Of a stretch of 64,000 nt of DNA, positions 1 through 8,900 are shown piece after piece. The translations under genes were made by a program, and so were the position numbers. The stretch spans positions 165,641 to 229,640 of the forward strand of contig NZ_JAXHMV010000013.1 of NCBI RefSeq assembly GCF_034521165.1. Reading direction: 5' to 3'. Source of the DNA: Thiohalophilus sp. (GTDB taxonomy: Bacteria; Pseudomonadota; Gammaproteobacteria; UBA6429; Thiohalophilaceae). Numbering within the stretch: position 1 is the first letter of the stretch; every line of letters begins with the position of its first letter. The notes beneath the pieces were generated by a model. It did not search any database and was not told where the DNA came from. It saw only the letters and a list, made by a program, of their open reading frames with translations.

Positions 1-1238
1 CCGTAGGCATAGAAGCGATTGGGATCGGCGTCCGGTGCCTTGCTCTCGTCCGGGACGTTACAGGTTTCGGCAAAGGCGAGCGGTTCGAAATGCATGCCCG
101 GGGCGTTGAGGTTCTCGTTGGCGCCGCGTTCCTTGTGCACGCGATAGAAGCCGCCGACCACGAAGTGATCCAGCATATAGACCACCGGTTCGGCCACCGC
201 CTGCTGATCGCCCCAGGTTTCGAAGGTGTAGACCCCCTCCTGCATGATCACCTGGGTCACGGCCTGACCGCCCTTGCTCTTGGACATGCGGGTGCGCTGC
301 TTGCGATTGAGCTCCAGGGCCTCTTCGGCTGACTGCACCGCCATAATGCCCATGCCGTAGGTGCCGGCGTCGGCCTTGATGATGACATAGGGCGGTTTGT
401 CGATGTTGTATTCATCGTACTTGGCCTGAATGTCGGCCAGCAGGCGCGTGACGTTTTTGTGCAGGCACTCTTCGCCCTCGCGTTTCATGAAGTTGATCTC
501 GCCGCAGTTGCGAAACAGGGGGTCGATCAGCCAGGGATCGATCTCGGCCATGGCGGCAAATTCGCTGGCGACCCTGCGATAATGGGCAAAGTGTTCGGAC
601 TTGAGGCGATCGGCCCAGCCCAGGTTGAGCGGCGGGATCACTTTCTGTTCCAGTTCTTCGAGCAGATCCGGCCGGCCGCCGGACAGATCGTTATTGAGCA
701 GGGCGACACAGGGATCGAAATCCCCGATCTTCAATCGGTCGCCGTCGCGCTCGGGTTTTTCCAGCAGCACCTCGCGTCCGGAAGGCAGCTTGATGGTCTG
801 TGGCAGATCCATATCCTCAGTGAGACTGGCAACACGGACCTCGAAACCGCCCTTGCGCAGGATATCCGTCAGCGTCGCGACACTTTCCATATAATAAGTG
901 TTGCGGGTGTGGCTTTCGGGAATCAACAGGACCTTGGCGGCATCGGGGCAGACCCGTTCCACGGCCGCCTGGGCCGCCTGAATACAGAGCGGCATGAAGG
1001 CCTCGTTGAGATTGTTGAAGCCGGCCGGGAACAGGTTGGTGTCGACCGGCGCCAGCTTGAAACCGGCGTTGCGCAGATCCACCGAGGCGTAAAACGGCGC
1101 CGGGGTCTTGAGCCACTCGCTGCGAAACCAGGCTTCGATATGGGCCTGGTGAGTCAGCAGATGGGACTCGATGTCGTGTAGTGGACCCGACAGGGCGGTG
1201 GTCAGATGGGGAACGGCATGCAGATGTTCAACACTCAT
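1..1238 (-). CDS. gshA: Glutamate-cysteine ligase, GshA-ferrooxidans type (3' end missing)
   Basis: Catalyses ATP-dependent joining of glutamate and cysteine, the first step of glutathione synthesis, in the cytosol. The frame starts at the ATG on 1238-1236 (MSVEHLHAVPHL) and stays open to the window edge, giving about 412 residues, so the C-terminus lies outside. Stretches such as LFPAGFNNLNEAFMPLC, the segment NNDLSGGRPDLLEEL and VIIKADAGTYGMGIMAVQ match my recollection of the proteobacterial GshA family (TIGR02049/PF08886), which is unrelated in sequence to E. coli GshA. It is divergent from pilG. In Pseudomonas a glutathione gene (gshB) also borders pilG, so gshB may follow beyond the edge. 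The identification rests on remembered family features, not on a search. Confidence 0.85.
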   Translation of the reverse strand, partial: MSVEHLHAVPHLTTALSGPLHDIESHLLTHQAHIEAWFRSEWLKTPAPFYASVDLRNAGFKLAPVDTNLFPAGFNNLNEAFMPLCIQAAQAAVERVCPDAAKVLLIPESHTRNTYYMESVATLTDILRKGGFEVRVASLTEDMDLPQTIKLPSGREVLLEKPERDGDRLKIGDFDPCVALLNNDLSGGRPDLLEELEQKVIPPLNLGWADRLKSEHFAHYRRVASEFAAMAEIDPWLIDPLFRNCGEINFMKREGEECLHKNVTRLLADIQAKYDEYNIDKPPYVIIKADAGTYGMGIMAVQSAEEALELNRKQRTRMSKSKGGQAVTQVIMQEGVYTFETWGDQQAVAEPVVYMLDHFVVGGFYRVHKERGANENLNAPGMHFEPLAFAETCNVPDESKAPDADPNRFYAY

Positions 1239-1592
1239 GGATTTTCTCACTGGCTTTTCACAACCTCAATATAGTGAAATACTACCCCAACTTGGCGCCG
1301 GGCGCAGGCCCATCCGTCCCCGGTGAATCAATAACAAAATAAAGTATCGACAGAACCTGCCGTTATAAGCTGGAACATGTCCCTGAGGACTGCATTCTCC
1401 TGATCCGGAGTCCGGGTAACCGTTAGGCGCAGATGAAATTATTGAGAAAATATACGGACTTATGGATTGTTTCTCAAATCTGTGTTAAATATCTGCAACG
1501 CTGGACTATACTGGGTTTATGAGAATGAGAACAATTTCCAAATTCGTCCAGCCATACAACGCAGGTGGATACAGGTGTTGGCAGAGCAAGCA
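1239..1592. other. Divergent intergenic region between gshA and pilG
   Basis: This 354-bp gap must carry the promoters for gshA (leftward) and the pil-chp operon (rightward). It is AT-richer than its surroundings, especially 1420-1560. I see no confident operator, riboswitch or small gene. A frame opens at 1467 in phase with pilG, but the encoded 42 extra residues look unlike protein, and the conserved receiver domain fits a start at 1593. Confidence 0.5.
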
Positions 1593-1976
1593 ATGACAGA
1601 CAGTTATGAAGGTCTCAAGGTCCTGGTCATCGATGACAGCAAGACAATCCGCCGGACCGCCGAGACACTGTTAAAAAAAGTGGGGTGTGAGGTCATCACC
1701 GCCGAGGACGGCTTTGAAGCCCTGTCCAAGATAGCGGATACCCATCCGGACATTATATTTGTCGATATTATGATGCCCCGACTCGACGGTTATCAGACCA
1801 CGGCCCTGATCAAGAACAACAAGGTTTTTCGGCAGACCCCGGTGGTCATGCTGTCCAGCAAGGACGGTCTGTTCGATCGGGCGCGCGGGCGCATCGTCGG
1901 CTCGGAACAATACCTGACCAAGCCTTTTACCAAGGAAGAGCTGCTCGGGGCGATCAAGTCCCTGGTCCTGGAATAA
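1593..1976 (+). CDS. pilG: Twitching-motility response regulator PilG
   Basis: Single-domain CheY-like receiver of 127 residues, output of the Pil-Chp chemosensory system that controls type IV pilus extension. Phospho-acceptor is D58 (FVDIMMPRLDG). The acidic pair lies in VLVIDDS, the Thr/Ser switch in VVMLSSKDG, and the conserved Lys in YLTKPF. An upstream in-frame ATG at 1467 would add 42 residues with no receiver features. The start at 1593 puts MTDSYEGLKVLVIDD at the N-terminus, as in known PilG proteins. It is the first gene of pilG-H-I-J-K-chpA-B-C, all on the same strand, with pilH 59 bp downstream. Confidence 0.93.
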   Translation: MTDSYEGLKVLVIDDSKTIRRTAETLLKKVGCEVITAEDGFEALSKIADTHPDIIFVDIMMPRLDGYQTTALIKNNKVFRQTPVVMLSSKDGLFDRARGRIVGSEQYLTKPFTKEELLGAIKSLVLE

Positions 1977-2035
1977 GCTGGTGGCAACGGGATGTTGAGC
2001 AAGATAAAGTCAAGTTTTTCAGGAGGTTAAGCGAG

Positions 2036-2401
2036 ATGGCGCGGATATTGATTGTCGATGACTCCCCGACCGAGACCCATGTGCTCAAGGGAGTGTTGGA
2101 GAAAAATGGCCACCAGGTCGATGCGGTGGATAATGCCGAGGCGGGTATCGCCCACACCAGGGAGACGCGCCCTGATCTGGTGCTGATGGATGTGGTGATG
2201 CCGGGGATGAACGGTTTTCAGGCGACCCGCGCGCTGAGCAAGGATCCCGACACCCAGAATATTCCGATCATTATCGTGACCACCAAGGATCAGGAAACCG
2301 ATCGCGTCTGGGGGATGCGCCAGGGCGCCCGGGATTACATCACCAAGCCGGTGGACGAGACGGAACTCAATAACAAGATCAACGCCGTTCTGGGCGGTTG
2401 A
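2036..2401 (+). CDS. pilH: Twitching-motility response regulator PilH
   Basis: Second CheY-like receiver of the Pil-Chp system, 121 residues. In Pseudomonas PilH promotes pilus retraction or acts as a phosphate sink opposing PilG. The phospho-acceptor is D52 in VLMDVVMPGMNGFQ. The acidic pocket is ILIVDDSPTE, and the conserved Lys is in YITKPVDE. A clear ribosome-binding site (AGGAGG at 2021-2026) precedes the ATG. The gene is followed within 6 bp by pilI, indicating co-transcription. Confidence 0.93.
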   Translation: MARILIVDDSPTETHVLKGVLEKNGHQVDAVDNAEAGIAHTRETRPDLVLMDVVMPGMNGFQATRALSKDPDTQNIPIIIVTTKDQETDRVWGMRQGARDYITKPVDETELNNKINAVLGG

Positions 2402-2406
2402 GCGCG

Positions 2407-2958
2407 ATGGCGGCGGTTCAGAGCCAGGCGTCGTTTGCACTGCTGCAGGAGATCGAAACCCGCAGTCAGCAAAAAGCGCTGGGGCTGCCGCAGAAGCTCG
2501 AGGTCCGCCGGACCTGGTCGGGCATCGGGTTTCGTATCGGCGAGCAGTATCTGGTTTCGCCCACCGATGAGGTACTGGAAATCCTCAAATATCCGCCGTT
2601 GACCCGGGTGCCCAGCGCGCTGTCCTGGGTCAAGGGGATCGCCAATGTCCGCGGGAGTCTGGTACCGGTGATGGACCTCAAGGCGTTTCTCGGTGATGAG
2701 CCGATCAAACTGGCCCGCGAGTCGCGGGTCCTGGTGATCCAGCAGGGCGGCTTTACCAGTGGCCTGCTGGTGGAAGAAGTGCTGGGGATGCGTCATTTTT
2801 TTGAAGAAGAACGCAGTCAACAGCTGCCGGGGGTTTCCGAGAATCTGGCGCCGTATCTCGGCGGGGCGTTCAAACAGGGGAATCAGCTCTGGGGTATTTT
2901 CGATATGCGTAACCTGGCGAAAAGCCCCCGGTTTATGGAAGTCGCCTCACGCGGTTAG
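2407..2958 (+). CDS. pilI: CheW-like adaptor PilI
   Basis: Cytosolic CheW-domain scaffold, 183 residues, that couples the receptor PilJ to the kinase ChpA. The CheW fold spans roughly residues 35-175, with the typical stretch VKGIANVRGSLVPVMDLKAFLG and the following strand-rich half containing VLVIQQGG and LLVEEVLGM. The ATG at 2407 is preferred to a TTG three codons upstream. It lies between pilH (6 bp upstream) and pilJ (95 bp downstream), the standard order for this operon. Confidence 0.92.
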   Translation: MAAVQSQASFALLQEIETRSQQKALGLPQKLEVRRTWSGIGFRIGEQYLVSPTDEVLEILKYPPLTRVPSALSWVKGIANVRGSLVPVMDLKAFLGDEPIKLARESRVLVIQQGGFTSGLLVEEVLGMRHFFEEERSQQLPGVSENLAPYLGGAFKQGNQLWGIFDMRNLAKSPRFMEVASRG

Positions 2959-3053
2959 AGGTGTCATGCAACAGCCTGTTCCGGCAAGGCGAGACGGGGC
3001 TGGACAACGAAAACAATGCCGGCAGGCACGAATGCGATGGCAGGAGTAAAGCA

Positions 3054-5081
3054 ATGAAATTCAAAGGTCTCACTCTTAAAGGAGAAATACCGACAGGCCG
3101 TCTGATCGCGCTATTGGGATTTGCGCTGCTGGCGTCGGTATTGCTCATGGGCGGGAGCTTCTTCCTTAACGCCCAGAAAGAAGCGCAAGACGTGGAATAC
3201 ATCAACCGTACCGGTGGTCAGCGGGTTCTCTCGCAGGAGATTGCCAAGTTCGCCAGCCAGGCGGCGCGCGGTGAACTGGATGCCTTCCCGAAACTCTCCC
3301 GGGTGCGTAACCAGTTCGAGGATATTGTCCGCTGGCAATCACAACGGACCCCGCCGGAAGCCCGTGCCGAGCTGAACGAGCTGAACAAGTCCTGGCAGCA
3401 GTATCGCAATAACGTGGATGTTATTTTGAAAAACCGCGACGTGGTGACCACCATGCGCGAACATATCCAGAACATCAACGAACAGATTCCGAACCTGCTG
3501 GCGCTGTCCGACGAGGTGGTCGCGACCATGACCGAACAGCAGGCCCCGGCGGATCAGGTCTATATCGCCACCCGCCAGTTGATGTTGACCCAGCGTATTC
3601 ACAGTAACGTTAACCGGGTCCTGGCCGGGGGCGAGGAAGCGGTGACCGCCGCGGACCGTTTCGGTCGGGATGCCGCATTGTTCGGTCGGGTTATCGAGGA
3701 CATGTTGCGCGGTAATCGCAACATGGGCATTCGACGCATCACCGACCCCGCCTCGCGCGAGAAGCTGGAGCAGGTGCGGGAACAGTTCCGTTCACTGCGC
3801 AGCCAGGTCGGCGGGATTCTGGAGCGTTCACCGGAAATGTTCGACGTCTCCAATGCGGCCGAAGGGGTGCTCAACCAGTCCGATATGGTGCTGGCCAACA
3901 TCGAGCAACTGGGTGATGCCTACACCAGTGCAATCAAGCTGCGCTACGAGACCCTGCTGGTTTATGCCTTCGCGGCGTTGACCCTGGTGCTGTTGATTCT
4001 GATGGGGATTCTCTACTGGCGCGATTCGCGTAAACGATTGCAGGAGATCGAGCAACAGCGTTCGGAGATCGCCCAGACCAACGCGCAGAACCAGGAAGCG
4101 ATCCTGCGACTGCTGGATGAAATGGGTGACCTGGCCGACGGTGACCTGACCGTGAACGCAACGGTCACCGAGGACATTACCGGCGCCATTGCCGACTCCA
4201 TCAACTACGCCATCGACGCCCTGCGCGGCCTGGTATCGGCGATCAACGATACCACCCAGCAGGTTTCCTCGGCGGCGCAGCAGACCCAGGCGACCGCCAT
4301 GCATCTGGCCGAGGCCTCGGACCATCAGGCCCAGCAGATCACCGGCGCCAGTACCGCGATTAACGAAATGGCGGTCTCCATCGAAGGCGTATCCAATAAC
4401 GCGACCGAACTGGCTGACGAAGCCCAGCGCGCGGTACAGATTGCGGGCAAGGGTTCCGACGCGGTGCAACGCACCATCCACGGGATGGACACCATCCGCG
4501 AGCAGATTCAGGAAACCTCCAAACGTATCAAGCGTCTGGGTGAATCCTCGCAGGAAATCGGTGACATCGTGGAACTGATCAACGACATCGCCGAGCAGAC
4601 CAACATCCTGGCTCTGAACGCCGCCATCCAGGCGGCCATGGCCGGTGAAGCGGGCCGCGGTTTTGCGGTGGTTGCGGACGAGGTACAGCGACTGGCGGAA
4701 CGCTCCGGTGACGCGACCCGGCAGATCGATGCCCTGGTAAAAGCGATCCAGTCGGACACCAACGAAGCGGTGGCGTCGATGGAAGAAAGTACCGCCGGGG
4801 TAGTTCACGGGGCCAAGCTGGCCCAGGACGCCGGTACCGCCCTGGAAGAAATCGAATCGGTCTCCAGCAATCTGGCGGAACTGATCGAGCACATCTCCAA
4901 TGCGGCGAAACAGCAGGCGACAGCGGCCACCAACATTTCCGACACCATGAACGTCATTCAGGAGATCACCACCCAGACCTCGGCCGGGACCAACGAGACC
5001 GCGGCTTCCATCGGGAACCTGGCCGAACTGGCGAACGAACTGCGCCATTCCGTTGCCGGCTTCCGCCTGCCGCAGCAATAA
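3054..5081 (+). CDS. pilJ: Type IV pilus chemoreceptor PilJ (methyl-accepting protein)
   Basis: Membrane receptor of the Pil-Chp system, about 675 residues. N-terminal membrane segment is near residues 16-36 (IALLGFALLASVLLMGG). Two PilJ-type helical periplasmic modules follow (starting QRVLSQEIAKFA and QRIHSNVNRVL). A second membrane helix near 300-322 (LVYAFAALTLVLLILMG) leads to a HAMP-like segment and a cytoplasmic signalling hairpin. The hairpin tip NILALNAAIQAAMAGEAGRG is well conserved. No CheR/CheB-tethering pentapeptide is present; the protein ends FRLPQQ. The start at 3054 is chosen because AGGAG at 3044-3048 precedes it. A GTG at 2961 in the same frame has no such site and would add a non-membrane tail. 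Confidence 0.94.
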   Translation: MKFKGLTLKGEIPTGRLIALLGFALLASVLLMGGSFFLNAQKEAQDVEYINRTGGQRVLSQEIAKFASQAARGELDAFPKLSRVRNQFEDIVRWQSQRTPPEARAELNELNKSWQQYRNNVDVILKNRDVVTTMREHIQNINEQIPNLLALSDEVVATMTEQQAPADQVYIATRQLMLTQRIHSNVNRVLAGGEEAVTAADRFGRDAALFGRVIEDMLRGNRNMGIRRITDPASREKLEQVREQFRSLRSQVGGILERSPEMFDVSNAAEGVLNQSDMVLANIEQLGDAYTSAIKLRYETLLVYAFAALTLVLLILMGILYWRDSRKRLQEIEQQRSEIAQTNAQNQEAILRLLDEMGDLADGDLTVNATVTEDITGAIADSINYAIDALRGLVSAINDTTQQVSSAAQQTQATAMHLAEASDHQAQQITGASTAINEMAVSIEGVSNNATELADEAQRAVQIAGKGSDAVQRTIHGMDTIREQIQETSKRIKRLGESSQEIGDIVELINDIAEQTNILALNAAIQAAMAGEAGRGFAVVADEVQRLAERSGDATRQIDALVKAIQSDTNEAVASMEESTAGVVHGAKLAQDAGTALEEIESVSSNLAELIEHISNAAKQQATAATNISDTMNVIQEITTQTSAGTNETAASIGNLAELANELRHSVAGFRLPQQ

Positions 5082-5108
5082 GCGCGCGCCGTACGGGAGG
5101 AAGATCGA

Positions 5109-5999
5109 TTGACGGCTGTGCAGAACAAACCGTTGCCGGACATGCCCCCATCCATGCAAATGGATGAGGATCAGTTCGGCCGCTGGGCTGCCCTGCTGGA
5201 AGAGCGTACCGGGATACATCTGTCCGAGCGGCGCCGCTCCTTCCTGATTTCCAGCCTGAACATTCGTATGCGCGAGCTGGGGCTGGATGATTACGAAGCT
5301 TATTTCCAGTATCTGACGACCGGCACTCGCGGTGCAGTGGAATGGGAGATTCTGGTCGATCGCCTGACCGTGCACGAAACCCGTTTCTATCGCGATGATC
5401 AGGCGCTCAGCGTGGTGCGTCGCCATGCCCGTGAATGGCTGGAACAACATGCCGGCGAACGCGAGCGTTTTGAACTGTGGAGTGTCGGCTGTGCCACCGG
5501 TGAAGAGGCCTATTCACTGGCAATTTTGCTCGATGATCTGTTCACCCGCAGTGGCAGCCAGGCGTATCTGGGCATTACGGCGACCGACGTCAGCACGGCG
5601 TCTTTGAGCGCGGGGCGCAAGGGCCTCTATCATCGCAACCGGATCAAGAATCTGCCCGAGGCATTACAGTCGCACTATTTTGAAAGTGTCGATGAGCAAC
5701 ACGTACAGGTTATCCCCGCGCTTCAGCAGCGGGTCTGTTTTATGCGCCAGAATCTGTTGGAGCTGGAACAGGCGCGCATGGGGCAAATGGATATTATTTT
5801 TTGTCAGAATGTGCTGATCTATTTCCCGCGCGAACGGCGCCTACAGATTCTCGATTACCTGGTAGAACATCTCAAACCGGGTGGTCTGCTGGTCCTGGGC
5901 GCCGGCGAGATCATTGACTGGCAGAATCCGCACGTCTACAGCGAAAGCTTTCAGGGCGTACTTGCCTATCGGCGGGTTGCACAGGAGTTCGGAGCATGA
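5109..5999 (+). CDS. pilK: CheR-type receptor methyltransferase PilK
   Basis: S-adenosylmethionine-dependent glutamate methyltransferase, 296 residues, expected to methylate PilJ for adaptation. The N-terminal CheR helical domain (residues about 15-75) contains RRSFLISSLNIRMREL. The catalytic domain has the SAM motif WSVGCATGEEAYSLAI, then YLGITATDVS, IIFCQNVLIYF and a C-terminal PGGLLVLGAGE. The start is a TTG at 5109, placed 6 bp after GGAGG (5098-5102). A GTG three codons later is possible but badly spaced. It overlaps chpA by 4 bp (ATGA), indicating translational coupling. Confidence 0.92.
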   Translation: MTAVQNKPLPDMPPSMQMDEDQFGRWAALLEERTGIHLSERRRSFLISSLNIRMRELGLDDYEAYFQYLTTGTRGAVEWEILVDRLTVHETRFYRDDQALSVVRRHAREWLEQHAGERERFELWSVGCATGEEAYSLAILLDDLFTRSGSQAYLGITATDVSTASLSAGRKGLYHRNRIKNLPEALQSHYFESVDEQHVQVIPALQQRVCFMRQNLLELEQARMGQMDIIFCQNVLIYFPRERRLQILDYLVEHLKPGGLLVLGAGEIIDWQNPHVYSESFQGVLAYRRVAQEFGA

Positions 6000-8900
6000 G
6001 TGTGGATAACGGACTCGATCTCAACACCTTGAGCTGGGTTAAATCGGAACTGGACGATACCCTGGGGCAGGCGCGTTCCTCGCTCGAGGTGTTTGTCGAG
6101 GACGAGGCCGACGAAACCCAGCTGCAATTTGTCAAAAACTATCTGCACCAGGTCTACGGAACCCTGCAGATGGTCGAGTTGTACGGTGCCGCCCTGGCCG
6201 CCGAGGAAATGGAAAAACTCACCGACAGCCTTCTGGAAGGCAAGATCGGTAACCGCAATGATGCCTTTGAGGTGTTGATGCGGGGTATCCTGCAACTGCC
6301 CGATTATCTCGATCATCTGCTGGCCGGCCATCATGACATGCCGATGGTCTTGCTGCCGCTGCTCAATGATCTGCGCGCGGCCCGTGGTGAGGCCCTGCTT
6401 TCCGAAAATGCGCTGTTCAATCCCGATCTGGCGGTCAAGGCACCGTCGAATGAGACGATCACCGGCGAAAACATCAGCGATCTGACCCGCAAGCTGCGGC
6501 ATAACTATCATCTGGGGTTACTGGGCTGGTTCCGGGATCGCGACAGTGATGCCTCGCTGGCACGCATTGCCGAGGTGATCGACACCCTGCGCGAATCAGC
6601 TACCGAAGAAGAGATCAATCGTCTGCTGTGGGTGGCCGGCGGTCTGGTGGAAAGTCTGCGTCAGGGCGGTCTGGACAGTAATGTCTCTATCAAGCTGTTG
6701 CTCGGACAACTGGATCGCCAGTTCAAGAAAATCATCGACAACGGTGTGACCGCGCTCAGTCATGAACCGCCTGCCGAGTTGTTGAAGAACCTGCTGTATT
6801 ACGTGGCCAATTCCCGCTCGGAAGGCGACCTGACCCGTGAGATTAAACAGGCCTTCAACCTGGAAGATGTGCTGCCGGATACCAGCACCCTGGAACGGGC
6901 GCGTGCCGATCTGACCGGTCCCAACGCGCAGTTGATGCATACCGTCTCCACGGTGCTGCTTGAGGATCTGACCCGGATCAAGGATAACCTGGATCTGTTC
7001 GTGCGCGCCGAAGAGCGGCATATTGATGAACTCAAACCCCTTTGCGCCACGCTCAAACAGATGGGCGATACCCTGGGTATGCTGGGGCTGGGGGTGCAGC
7101 GTAATGTGCTCAACGAACAGCTCGAGATCCTCGAGGCGATGGTCAACGGCGAACGCGAGGTCGATGACAATACCCTGATGGACATGGCCGGGGCAATGCT
7201 GTCGATCGAGAATTCACTGGGTGAAATGGCGACAGCCCGGGCTGCTAACGAAGAATATGATGAATCGGCCGACAAGACCCAGAGCGCCGAGCGCTTGCAG
7301 GGGGTCGAACGACAGAAACTGCTGCAAACCGTTATCGAGCAGGCCAAGATCGAACTGGCCAGGGTCAAGGAGTCACTCAGCGATTTCAGCCGCAAGCCGG
7401 GTAATCGCGAGGTCCTTGATAACGTGCCGCAGATTCTCGAACAGATTCGCGGCAGTATCCTGATCCTCGATCTGGAGCGGGCCGCCGGCCAGCTGCACCG
7501 AATCAATGGTTATATTCACCGCTTGCATAGCGGCGAGGCGGGCGCCGATGAAGACAGCATGGAGCATCTGGCCGATGCGATCAGCAGCATCGAGTATTAT
7601 CTTGAATCGCTGGCCGGCAAGTGGGGCAATCCCGATGCCATTCTCGAGGTGGCCGAACAGAGCCTGGCCAAACTCGAACAGGGTGGCGTCGCGCCGTCGA
7701 CCCCCCCCGGTCCTGCGCCGGCGGCCGATAACACCCAGCCGGATCTGGCAATTCCCGAGGATCTCGAATCCGGTCCGGTGGATGAAGATACACTGGTGGA
7801 TCTGCCGGCTCCCGGGGAGGACGACTCCCTGCAACTCGAACTGGATGACGAGACTGCCAGCGAGGAAGAGGACTCCCTGACCCTGCAGATCGAACAACCC
7901 GAGCTGGAGGAGCCGGATCGCGAAGAACAGATCCTGGCCAACAGCACCGATGACACCCTCAACGATCTGCAGCAGGAGGAGGAGATCTCCCTCAGCTCGC
8001 CGTTACCCGAAGCCGCTGACGATGACGACGATGAACAGAGCATCGTTCTGGAAACGCTCGATGATCTCAACGTCAACTTCGATAACCTGGACGATATCGG
8101 CCTGGAAAGCGATACGGGCGGCCAGGCCGATGCCCTGAGTTTAGAGGCATCGGACTCGGCACAATTCGATCTGGGCGAGCTTGCTGCGGAGTTCGAAGAG
8201 GGTGGCGAACCGGCTGGTGACGAGGCAGCGTCGGGGATAAGTGCGGCCGAACCGGCGCCAGAAGTGGAAGCGGAACCGGAACCGGAAACGGAAACGGAAC
8301 CGGAATTAGAACCCGAACCCGCTACTTCGTTCGAAGCCGAAGCCGTAACCTCGTCAGCGAGTCTAAGTGCGCCGGCCATCGATGAGGTCGATGACGAGAT
8401 CATTGAAATCTTCATGGAAGAGGCTGAAGAAGAACATGCCAATATCCAGCGGTTGTTACCGCAATGGATCAACAATCAGCAGGATGAAGCCGCGCTCAAG
8501 GATCTGCGCCGCTCTTTCCATACCCTCAAAGGCAGCGGCCGACTGGTCGGTGCCAGCGATGTCGGTGAATTTGCCTGGGCGTTTGAAAACATGCTCAACC
8601 GGGTGATCGACAAGACCATTACTCCGGGCCCGGAAATGTTTCAGGTTCTCGAACGGGCCGAGCAAGCCCTGCCCGAGATGTTTGCCCTGTTTGCCAAAAA
8701 AGAACGGCCACCGCAAAGCCTCCTGGCATTGATGGAATATGCCGACACCCTCCGCCAGGGAAAGCCGGTCGTGCTGGAGGACGCCGCTGAACCAGCGGCA
8801 CCCGGGGTCGATCAGGCGTCAGAAGCGGAACCGGAACCGGAACCGGAAACGGAAACGGAAGCAGAAAAGGAACCGGAATTCGAAGCCGAAGTGCCGCAGG

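Noticed and set aside
1467..1592. N-terminal extension of PilG
   Set aside because: The 42 residues encoded there show no domain and the AT-rich composition is intergenic; the receiver domain starts right after the ATG at 1593.
3828..5450. 540-codon minus-strand frame opposite pilJ/pilK
   Set aside because: Shadow of the receptor signalling domain; composition is Gly/Phe/Asp-rich with no conserved motif.
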